A DNA stretch of 64,000 bases from Rubrobacteraceae bacterium (GTDB taxonomy: Bacteria > Actinomycetota > Rubrobacteria > Rubrobacterales > Rubrobacteraceae): positions 104,122-168,121 of the forward strand of contig JAUJNO010000001.1 in assembly GCA_030448125.1 (NCBI GenBank), read 5' to 3'. Below the pieces are notes generated by a model, which searched no databases, was not told where the DNA came from, and was given only the letters and a program-made list of their open reading frames with translations. This document shows, in pieces, positions 38,622-46,755 of the stretch (the stretch's first letter is position 1; every line of letters starts with the position of its first letter). The position numbers and the translations under genes are program-made.

Positions 38622-39515
38622 TTGGGTTTCCTGCGGTTGGTGGAGAAGCGGATGGAGTCCCTCGTGGAGGGGGTCTTCGGTCGCGCCTTCAGAAAGCAAG
38701 TCCATCCGGTCGAGATCGCAAAGGGGCTCACCAAGCAGATGGACGAGAACCGCATGGTCAGCGTCTCCAGGACCTACGCCCCGAACGACTTCACCATCCA
38801 CCTCTCAAAGCCCGACTCGGAGTCCATCCAGGCCTACCAGAGCGCCTTGAGGGACGAGTTGATCCAGTACGCCTCGACCCACGCCCGGTCGAAGAGCTAC
38901 CATCTCATGACCCCGCCGAGGGTCCGCTTCGTCACCGAAGACTCTTTGCGCTTCGGCGAGTTCGGCGTAACTGCCAAGCTCACCGGCGGCGGCGGCCCCC
39001 GCGCGGAGGACGCCCCGGAGGACACCTCAGGCCAGACCCGCATCTTCCGCACCGAGAAAACCGGAGGCGACGATTCTCAGGGCGGGGATCAGGGCACATC
39101 CGCCATCTCCGCCGAGGAGGCGAAGAGGCACGGGCTCGCGCGGGAGATCGTGGAGTTGGTCCTGGAAAGCAGGTCGTATCCTCTGGAGGGCCGCGGGCCG
39201 TGGAGCATCGGCCGCTCCGAGGAGAATGAGATCGTTATCCAGAACCCGAACGTTTCGCGGCGGCACGCCCGGCTCCTGCGCTCGGAGAACGGCTTCCTCG
39301 TGGAGGACTCGGGCTCGACTAACGGCACCCTCCTCGACGGCGCGCCTATAGACCGCGAACGCATCGAGAACGGCGACGAGTTGACCTTCGGGGGGATCAC
39401 CGCCCGCTTCGTCCGCCGGATGGACAGCCTGTCTTCGTCCCCCGGGCGGGGCCAAGGCCAGGGCCAGGACTTCGATGACTCCGCGCCGCGCAAAAAGGGT
39501 TCCGGAGGGCGTTAG
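38622..39515 (+). CDS. FHA-domain protein, FhaA-like (DUF3662 N-terminus)
   Basis: LVEGVFGRAFRKQVHPVEIAKGLTKQMDEN; FHA SIGRSEENEIVIQNPNVSRRHARL...STNGT. Confidence 0.92.
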   Translation: MGFLRLVEKRMESLVEGVFGRAFRKQVHPVEIAKGLTKQMDENRMVSVSRTYAPNDFTIHLSKPDSESIQAYQSALRDELIQYASTHARSKSYHLMTPPRVRFVTEDSLRFGEFGVTAKLTGGGGPRAEDAPEDTSGQTRIFRTEKTGGDDSQGGDQGTSAISAEEAKRHGLAREIVELVLESRSYPLEGRGPWSIGRSEENEIVIQNPNVSRRHARLLRSENGFLVEDSGSTNGTLLDGAPIDRERIENGDELTFGGITARFVRRMDSLSSSPGRGQGQGQDFDDSAPRKKGSGGR

Positions 39516-39518
39516 GGC

Positions 39519-40043
39519 ATGGACTTGCAGGTGCCGCTGCTCGCAGCGAAGGCTTTGCTGTTGCTACTGCTCTTCGCCTTTATCTACGCCGTGGTTCGAC
39601 GCGGCATCGGCGACCTGCATTCCATCCCCGAAGACGAGACCTTCGTGGCCGGGAGAGAGCCGGAGACGGACGGCCGGAGCAACCATCCGGAGAGAGGTTC
39701 GGGCTCCCGCTCCGATACATTTGTCGCCGCCGAAAGCCAGAACGGTCACGCCACGCTCGTGGTCGAGGACTCGGATATCCTCGCGCCGAACACCCGGTTC
39801 CCGGTGGAGAGCGGCACGACGAGCATCGGCCGTTCGGGCGCGAGCAACATCGTCCTCAAGAGCGACGACTACGTCTCGGGACAGCACGCCAGGCTCACCC
39901 GCCACGGCGGTCTCCTGTACGTCGAGGACGCAGGTTCGACCAACGGCACCTTCGTCAATGACCGCAAGACCGTCGGCGCAACCCCCTTGAGGAGCGGCGA
40001 CCGGGTGCGGGTGGGGTCCACGACCTTCAGGTACTCGGAGTAG
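39519..40043 (+). CDS. FHA-domain protein, FhaB-like
   Basis: N-terminal TM; TSIGRSGASNIVLKSDDYVSGQHARL...GSTNGTFVN. Confidence 0.92.
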   Translation: MDLQVPLLAAKALLLLLLFAFIYAVVRRGIGDLHSIPEDETFVAGREPETDGRSNHPERGSGSRSDTFVAAESQNGHATLVVEDSDILAPNTRFPVESGTTSIGRSGASNIVLKSDDYVSGQHARLTRHGGLLYVEDAGSTNGTFVNDRKTVGATPLRSGDRVRVGSTTFRYSE

Positions 40044-40057
40044 GGGCCGGTAAGCGT

Positions 40058-41242
40058 ATGCTGCTCCTCGAACACCACGGCCTCACGGATGCGGGCAGGG
40101 TCCGTAAGAACAACGAGGACTCCCTCCTCGTCGGCGAGGGCCGGGACGAAACCCTGTTCGTGGTCGCCGACGGCATCGGCGGCTTCGAGGCTGGGGAGGT
40201 CGCGAGCTCCATCGCGGTCGACGTCCTCAAAGACCTCGGACCTTCGGACTCGTTGGAAGACGCCATAAGAGAGGCCAACCGCCGCATCCTCGCCGCCGCC
40301 AGGGGGGACGAGAGGTTCCACGGGATGGGTACTACCGTGGTGGCGATGCGTTTCGGCGGTACCGGGGAGGAGCCGGTCGCCCAGATCTCGCACGTCGGCG
40401 ACTCCCGGGCTTATCTCTTGCGCGGCGGGGAGTTGAAGCCCGTCACCGAGGACCACTCCCTCGTCGCCGAGCTCGTCAGGAGCGGCGATCTGACGCGCGC
40501 CCAGGCATCGGAACACCCGCAGAAGAACCTGATCACGCGCGCTTTAGGCGCCGATGCAGAGGTCGACGTCGACACGGTCGTCCTCCCCGTCGAGCCCGGG
40601 GACCGCCTGCTCCTCTGCTCTGACGGCCTCTCGGACATGGTCCCCGAGCCCGGGATGCTCGAGATCCTCGCCTCCTACCCGGAAAACTCCGAGAGAGCGG
40701 CCCGCGCCCTCGTCGTCGCCGCCCTCGAAGCCGGCGGCGCGGACAACGTGACCGTCGTGGTCGTTGACGTGCGGGAGGAGGATCCCCCCGCCGAGGAGCC
40801 CCACCGGGGAGACACCCAGGAACTGAGGGCCATCCTCCCCGAGGAGACCCACGCCCCTCGCCCGAAGACCCCCCGGGACGGTAGCCTGCGGGGCAAGAAG
40901 CACGCGGCTTCGCGTCCGAAGAGAAGACTGGGGCGGCTAGAGCGTACCATGGCGGGGTTAGTCCGGGTGGTGGCGGTGTTGCTGGTGCTGGCGGCGCTCC
41001 TCACGCCCTTCTACCTCTGGGGCTCCAGCCGGTACTTCCTGGGCTTCGACGGGAACGAGGTCGTAGTCTATCGAGGACTGCCCTACGCGCCCTGGGGCCT
41101 GGAGCTCAACGAGGAGGTCCGGAGGACGGGCCTCGAAGAGGCCGACGTGGAAGAGCGCTTCCGGGACGACGTGGAGAGCCACAAGCTCTACTCCTCCGAG
41201 GAGCAGGCCGAGGCGGTAGTGCGCGACCTCGAGGCCGGGTAG
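40058..41242 (+). CDS. PP2C-type Ser/Thr phosphatase (PstP-like)
   Basis: GRVRKNNEDSLL, VADGIGGFEAGEVAS, HVGDSRAYLLR, ADNVTVVVVDV. Confidence 0.94.
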   Translation: MLLLEHHGLTDAGRVRKNNEDSLLVGEGRDETLFVVADGIGGFEAGEVASSIAVDVLKDLGPSDSLEDAIREANRRILAAARGDERFHGMGTTVVAMRFGGTGEEPVAQISHVGDSRAYLLRGGELKPVTEDHSLVAELVRSGDLTRAQASEHPQKNLITRALGADAEVDVDTVVLPVEPGDRLLLCSDGLSDMVPEPGMLEILASYPENSERAARALVVAALEAGGADNVTVVVVDVREEDPPAEEPHRGDTQELRAILPEETHAPRPKTPRDGSLRGKKHAASRPKRRLGRLERTMAGLVRVVAVLLVLAALLTPFYLWGSSRYFLGFDGNEVVVYRGLPYAPWGLELNEEVRRTGLEEADVEERFRDDVESHKLYSSEEQAEAVVRDLEAG

Positions 41243-41255
41243 TGGAGGTGACGAG

Positions 41256-42572
41256 ATGACCCAGCGCGCCACGCTCCCCATGACCATAGCCCTCCTCATA
41301 ACCACCCTGGGTTTCGCGACCCTCATCTTCGTGCAGGAGGCCAACAGCCCGCCCCTGATCTACGGTGCCTACTACGCGGGTACGATGGTCGCGCTCTACC
41401 TCGGCGTCAGGCTCTGGCTCCCCCACTCCGACGTGCTGCTGCTACCGATGGTGACGCTCCTGACCGGGGTCGGGCTCATCATGATCTACCGCCTCACCTA
41501 CGAGGTGCCGGGGGTCGAAAACCTCGCGACCACGCAGGCCGGTTGGATCTTGGTGGGAGCCGGCGCCCTCGTGGCCGTGGTGATCTTTCTCCGCGACTAC
41601 CAGAAGCTCTTCGCCTACAAGTACCTCCTGGCTTTGGCCGCCGTCGGTTTCGTGGCTTCGACCTTCACGCCTTTGGGCTACGAAGTTAACGGGGCGAGGC
41701 TCTGGCTGCAGATAGGGTCGGTCACCTTCCAGCCCTCCGAGTTCGCCAGGATCGCGCTCATCATCTTCTTCGCCGGCTACCTGGCCGAGAAGCGCGACCT
41801 CTGGGCGGCGACGAGCAAGTCGTTCATGGGCATACAGCTGCCGGCGCTGAAGTACTTCGGACCCGTGGCGCTCGTGTGGGCGGCCTCCCTGGGGCTCCTC
41901 ATCTTCGAGAAGGACCTGGGGAGCAGCCTGCTGTTCTTCGCCGTGCCCGTGCTCATGCTCTACGCGGCGACGGGCCGTATCGCCTACGTCATCCTCGGCG
42001 CGCTCCTCTTCGCCATAGGCTCTTTCGCGACGTACCTCGCGTTCTCGCACGTGCAGCTGCGGGTAAGCACCTGGCTCGACCCCTGGTCCGATCCGGACGA
42101 CTCGGGGTTCCAGATCGCCCAGAGCATCTTCAACATCGCCGATGGCGGCATCACCGGCACGGGCCTCGGCGCGGGCTTCTCCCAAACCATCCCCGAGGTC
42201 GAGACTGACTTCGTCTTCTCCACCATCGCCAGCGAGCTGGGACTCCTGGGGTCGACGGCCTTTCTCCTCGTCTTCCTCGTCTTTGTGTACAGGGGCATAA
42301 AGATATCCCTCCTCGCCGGAGACGACGCCTCCAAGCTCCTCGCCTTCGGCCTGACGGCCATGTTCGCCATGCAGACCCTCATAATCGTCGGTGGCGTCAC
42401 CAAAGCCATCCCGCTCACCGGCATCACCCTGCCCTTCGTCTCCTATGGCGGCTCCTCGGTGCTCGGTAACTTCGTCCTCACCGGCCTCCTCCTGGTCGTC
42501 TCCGAAAAGGCCGGAAAACGCTCCGACGCGGAAGAGGCGAGGTACGAAGCGCCGGAGAAGGCGGCCGTTTGA
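41256..42572 (+). CDS. FtsW/RodA/SpoVE-family glycosyltransferase
   Basis: Polytopic; QPSEFARIALIIF, EKDLGSSLLFF, GVTKAIPLTGITLPFVSYGGSS. Confidence 0.95.
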   Translation: MTQRATLPMTIALLITTLGFATLIFVQEANSPPLIYGAYYAGTMVALYLGVRLWLPHSDVLLLPMVTLLTGVGLIMIYRLTYEVPGVENLATTQAGWILVGAGALVAVVIFLRDYQKLFAYKYLLALAAVGFVASTFTPLGYEVNGARLWLQIGSVTFQPSEFARIALIIFFAGYLAEKRDLWAATSKSFMGIQLPALKYFGPVALVWAASLGLLIFEKDLGSSLLFFAVPVLMLYAATGRIAYVILGALLFAIGSFATYLAFSHVQLRVSTWLDPWSDPDDSGFQIAQSIFNIADGGITGTGLGAGFSQTIPEVETDFVFSTIASELGLLGSTAFLLVFLVFVYRGIKISLLAGDDASKLLAFGLTAMFAMQTLIIVGGVTKAIPLTGITLPFVSYGGSSVLGNFVLTGLLLVVSEKAGKRSDAEEARYEAPEKAAV

Positions 42573-44251
42573 ACGCGCAGCTCAGGCGCACCTTCTACCT
42601 CTTCGTGGCCGGGTTCGTGGCGCTGGTCGGCGTGCTCGCCTACTGGCAGGTCTACGCCAGGGAGTCCCTGGCGACCGACCCGGCCAACCGCCTGCAGTCG
42701 CGGCGGGTCCAGGAGGTCCCGCGCGGCCTGATCCTGGCGGGCGACGGCGAGACGGAGATCGCGCGTAGCGAGCAAGACGGCGGAGGGGGCACCTACAGCC
42801 GCGTCTACCCGGAGGGACCCCTCTACGCGGGAGTAACCGGCTACTGGAGCACCAAGTACGGGGCGAGCGGGCTCGAGATCAGCCAGAACAACAACCTCTC
42901 CGGCGCCGGCGAGCCCGAGACGCTCGACGAGCTGATCAACCAGTTCTCCGGCGGCCCCCAGGCCGGTAACGACGTCGAGCTCACCCTCGACCCCGAGCTC
43001 CAGCGCCTCGCCTACGACGGGCTCGCCTCCAGCAGCACGGGGCGCGGCGCCGTCGTCGCCCTGAACCCGAAGAACGGCGAGATCCTCTCGCTCGTCTCCT
43101 ACCCCTCCTTCGACCCGAACGACATAGACGAGAACTTCGAGGAACTCGCCCAGGACCCGAACTTCCCGCTCGTGAACCGGGCAACACAGGGGCTCTACCC
43201 GCCGGGCTCTACCTTCAAAGTCATCACCGCCGCCGCGGCCCTGAAGGCCGGGGTGAAGACGTCAGACAAGTTCAAGGACAACGGTACCTACGAGACGCCG
43301 GGATACACCGTGTACAACTACAGGGCCAAGGAGTATGGGCAACAGACCTTCGAGCAGGCCCTCGCCAACTCCGTAAACACTATCTTTGCCCGGATCGGCA
43401 ACGAGAAGGTGGGCGCCGAGGCCCTGGCCCAGAAGGCCGAAGACTTCGGCTTCTACGACCCCTACGAGGACTTCGCGCTCCCCATCGCCCCGAGCTTCTT
43501 CAATCCCCCGCCCGAGCAGTGGGACCAGGGGAACATAGCCCAGAGCTCCTTCGGCCAGCAGACGGTCAGCAGCACCGTCTTTGAGATGGCGAACGTCGCC
43601 GGCGCCATCGCCAACGGCGGTACCATGATGCAGCCTCGCCTCGTCCGCGAGGTCCGCTCCCCGGACGGCGCCATAATCGACAAGCCCACCTCCAGCGTCC
43701 ACAGCCGCGCGCTGGACGAGGAGACCGCCGGCACCCTCACCGACATGATGGAGGCAGCCGTCACCCAGGTCGAGAAGGGCGCCGAGATCCCCGGCGTCAA
43801 AGTCGCCGGGAAGACCGGTACCGCCGAGGCCCCGGGCGGCGAGCTCCACTCCTGGTTCATCTCCTTCGCCCCGGCCGACGACCCCGAGATCGCCGTGGCC
43901 GTCATGATCGAGAACGGGCAGGAGGGCTACAAGCAGGCCCTCCCCCTCGCCCGCCGCCTCATGGAGGCCCATCTAAGGAAAGAGGGCGAGCTCCCTAACG
44001 AGGCCCCGAGCCCCCCGCCCGCCCAGCCGCAGGGCGAGACGACCCAGCCGGGCGCCCAACCCGCCCGGCCGCAGAACGAGGGACCTTCCCAGTTCCCCTT
44101 CCAGAACCCCTTCCGGAGCCCCGATCAGGCCCCCGGCAAGGCCCCGGCACAGAACCCGAACCAGCCGCCGGGCCAACCGCCCAACCAGCCGCCGGGCCAA
44201 CCGCCCAACCAGCCACAGGGCCAGCCCCCGAACCAGAGACCGGGCGGCTGA
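42569..44251 (+). CDS. Penicillin-binding protein transpeptidase (PbpA-like)
   Basis: YPPGSTFKV (SxxK), SVNT (SxN), KTGTAEAP; Pro/Gln-rich C-terminal tail. Confidence 0.95.
   Translation: MNAQLRRTFYLFVAGFVALVGVLAYWQVYARESLATDPANRLQSRRVQEVPRGLILAGDGETEIARSEQDGGGGTYSRVYPEGPLYAGVTGYWSTKYGASGLEISQNNNLSGAGEPETLDELINQFSGGPQAGNDVELTLDPELQRLAYDGLASSSTGRGAVVALNPKNGEILSLVSYPSFDPNDIDENFEELAQDPNFPLVNRATQGLYPPGSTFKVITAAAALKAGVKTSDKFKDNGTYETPGYTVYNYRAKEYGQQTFEQALANSVNTIFARIGNEKVGAEALAQKAEDFGFYDPYEDFALPIAPSFFNPPPEQWDQGNIAQSSFGQQTVSSTVFEMANVAGAIANGGTMMQPRLVREVRSPDGAIIDKPTSSVHSRALDEETAGTLTDMMEAAVTQVEKGAEIPGVKVAGKTGTAEAPGGELHSWFISFAPADDPEIAVAVMIENGQEGYKQALPLARRLMEAHLRKEGELPNEAPSPPPAQPQGETTQPGAQPARPQNEGPSQFPFQNPFRSPDQAPGKAPAQNPNQPPGQPPNQPPGQPPNQPQGQPPNQRPGG
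44158..44246 (+). repeat. Coding tandem repeat (NQPPGQPP) in PBP C-terminal tail
   Basis: AACCAGCCGCCGGGCCAACCGCCC repeated with small variation. Confidence 0.9.
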
Positions 44252-44258
44252 GGTTATA

Positions 44259-46286
44259 ATGCACCACAGCTTGGAACAGCTCGTAGACAATCGTTACCGT
44301 ATCGTCAAGCCGCTCGGCGCCGGAGGAATGGCGGAGGTCTACCTCGCCCACGACAACGTTCTCGAGCGCGATGTCGCGCTCAAGGTCATGAGCGGGCGCT
44401 ACGCCGACGACGAGGAGTTCGTCGAGCGCTTCAAGCGCGAGGCCCAGAGCGCCGCCGTCCTCTCGCACTCGAACATAGTCTCGATCTACGACCGGGGCGA
44501 GTCCGAGGACGGGACGTACTACATAGCGATGGAGTACTTGTGCGGCGGGACCCTCAAGGATCGCATCCTCAAACGCGGTGCCTTACCGCCCCGGACGGCG
44601 GCGGCGGTGGCGCTCCAGATCGCCGAAGCCCTGCAAGCCGCCCACGAGGCCGGGGTCGTGCATCGCGACATAAAGCCCCACAACGTCCTCGTCACCGAGG
44701 CCGGCAACGTCAAGGTCGGGGACTTCGGCATAGCACGGGCCGCCTCGTCCAGCACGATGACGAGGACGGGTTCGATCCTGGGCACCGCCCACTACATCTC
44801 CCCCGAGCAGGCGATGGGCGAGCCCGTCGGCCCCCAGAGCGACCTGTACTCTTTGGGCGTGGTCCTCTACGAGATGCTCACCGGCACGCTTCCCTACGAC
44901 GCCGAGACCTCCATAGGCATCGCGATGAAGCACGTTAACGGCCACCTCGTCCCGCCCAAGGAGTTGAACCCCGAGATACCAAAGGGCATGAACGCCGTCG
45001 TCATGCAGCTCCTCGAGAAAAACCCCAAAGACCGCTACGCCGACGCCGAGGAGCTCATGGAAGACCTGGAGAGGGTGCTCGAGGGCATCGAGCCCGCCGC
45101 GGTGAACAGGACGCGCGAGATAAACCGCGTCACACCGGCGGGCATGGCGCAAACCAACGTGATGTCGGCATCCCCGGCATACTCGTTCAAGGAAGACCGG
45201 CGGCGCCGGAGGCGTTCCCCCCTTCCAATACTGCTCGTACTATTGCTACTCGCCCTCGTCGGCGGACTGGCCTACGCCGTCCCCCGGTTGGTGGCCGAAG
45301 ATATCGAGGTCCCCAACCTCGTCGGGTACGCCTCCGTGGAAGAAGCGGAAGCACGGGTCGGAGACGACTTCGAGATAGAAGTCGCGGACGAGAGCGTGGA
45401 GAGCAAAGAAGCCGTCGGTACGATCGTGGATCAGCGCCCACGAGCCGAGAACGAGAAGACGGCCGATCGGGGGTCGACCATCTACGTGGACATCAGCGGC
45501 ACGCAGGTCACGGATGTGCCGGACGTCGAGGGCGAGACACGTGAAGAAGCGGTGCGGATACTCGAAGAGGTAGGTTTCGAGGTCAATGAAGATACTGAAG
45601 AGAGCTCCGCGGGCAACGAGGGCTACGTCGTCGGTCAGGACCCCCGGGGCGGCGGGGACGCGACCGCCGCGGTGGGATCTACCGTCACGGTCACGGTAGG
45701 CGAGGGGCCCGCGACCGTGAGGGTCCCCGACCTCTACGACCTCACCCCCAATACGGCGAGGCAAGACCTCGAAGATGCGGGCCTGGAGCTCGGCAGCCGG
45801 ACGGAGCAATCGAGCAGCCAGGTGTCGCGCGGCCAGATCATCTCCCAGAACCCGGCCGCCGACACGGATGTGGAGGAGGGTAGCTCCGTGGATATCACCG
45901 TCAGCTCCGGGCCGAGACAGACACAGGTCCCGAATGTCGTAGGCAGCTACGTCAACGAGGCAACAGACACTTTATGGAACGCGGGGTTCGGCTACACCGT
46001 CGAGTTCGTTCAGAGCGGCCAGCCCGCGGGAACAGTAATCTCCACCAATCCTCCGGGAGGCACGCAGCTGGATCCCAACTCGAAGAAGGTGACCATCAGG
46101 GCGAGCGAGGGACCGCCCGAGCTCGCCTCGGCATCGTTCGAGGAGTACGAAACGCCCCCGCCTGTAGAACCGCCTCAGCCCGCGCCGGCGCCCCAGCCCA
46201 CACCGGCGGCTCAACCCACGTCGCCAGCCCAGCCGGTAAACGGGACGGAAGCCGGGAAGGCGGAGAGAAAGGGCAATAACAAGTAA
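44259..46286 (+). CDS. PASTA-domain Ser/Thr protein kinase (PknB-like)
   Basis: Kinase motifs GAGGMAEVYLA, VVHRDIKPHNVL; TM; four PASTA repeats; Pro-rich tail. Confidence 0.95.
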   Translation: MHHSLEQLVDNRYRIVKPLGAGGMAEVYLAHDNVLERDVALKVMSGRYADDEEFVERFKREAQSAAVLSHSNIVSIYDRGESEDGTYYIAMEYLCGGTLKDRILKRGALPPRTAAAVALQIAEALQAAHEAGVVHRDIKPHNVLVTEAGNVKVGDFGIARAASSSTMTRTGSILGTAHYISPEQAMGEPVGPQSDLYSLGVVLYEMLTGTLPYDAETSIGIAMKHVNGHLVPPKELNPEIPKGMNAVVMQLLEKNPKDRYADAEELMEDLERVLEGIEPAAVNRTREINRVTPAGMAQTNVMSASPAYSFKEDRRRRRRSPLPILLVLLLLALVGGLAYAVPRLVAEDIEVPNLVGYASVEEAEARVGDDFEIEVADESVESKEAVGTIVDQRPRAENEKTADRGSTIYVDISGTQVTDVPDVEGETREEAVRILEEVGFEVNEDTEESSAGNEGYVVGQDPRGGGDATAAVGSTVTVTVGEGPATVRVPDLYDLTPNTARQDLEDAGLELGSRTEQSSSQVSRGQIISQNPAADTDVEEGSSVDITVSSGPRQTQVPNVVGSYVNEATDTLWNAGFGYTVEFVQSGQPAGTVISTNPPGGTQLDPNSKKVTIRASEGPPELASASFEEYETPPPVEPPQPAPAPQPTPAAQPTSPAQPVNGTEAGKAERKGNNK

Positions 46287-46361
46287 AACGATGACGATTG
46301 ATGGGCGCTGCCGTCGCCGAACTCCCAACACGAAGATCCGGTCGGCGAGCTGGAACTTTCT

Positions 46362-46631
46362 CTAGGGTTCTTCGAGGAGCTCCCGGCGGACGTGGTCTTT
46401 GAGAGCCGGGAGCTGGATTTCGCGGGGCGGACTCACCTCGACGAAGCTGTGGCGGCCGAGGGCGTTCTCCCGGAGCCAGTCCTCGCTGACCGGCTTGGTG
46501 CGTTCCGGGTCGTAGCCCGTCTCATAGTAGAACGTTCGTAGCTCGCCGGGGGACAACTCGACGACGAGTATCGGGTAACGGCCCGGCGAATACGCCAGTA
46601 TCTTCGCCGCGCTCTCTCGTGTCTCACCCAT
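46362..46631 (-). CDS. Small protein of unknown function
   Basis: 89 aa ORF. Confidence 0.5.
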   Translation of the reverse strand: MGETRESAAKILAYSPGRYPILVVELSPGELRTFYYETGYDPERTKPVSEDWLRENALGRHSFVEVSPPREIQLPALKDHVRRELLEEP

Positions 46632-46755
46632 GCCGGAAGTCTATAGCAAGGCCGTGCTTTATAGAAGCTTCACGAAAGGCTCCGAAGAAGCTCATGGTAA
46701 AATCTCAAGCGTATGAGACGATCAGAGAAAATTATCATTCGTGAGGGGAGATACG

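Noticed and set aside
44158-44246. Short tandem repeats considered as CRISPR
   Set aside because: Continuous in-frame Pro/Gln coding repeat in the PBP tail, no spacers
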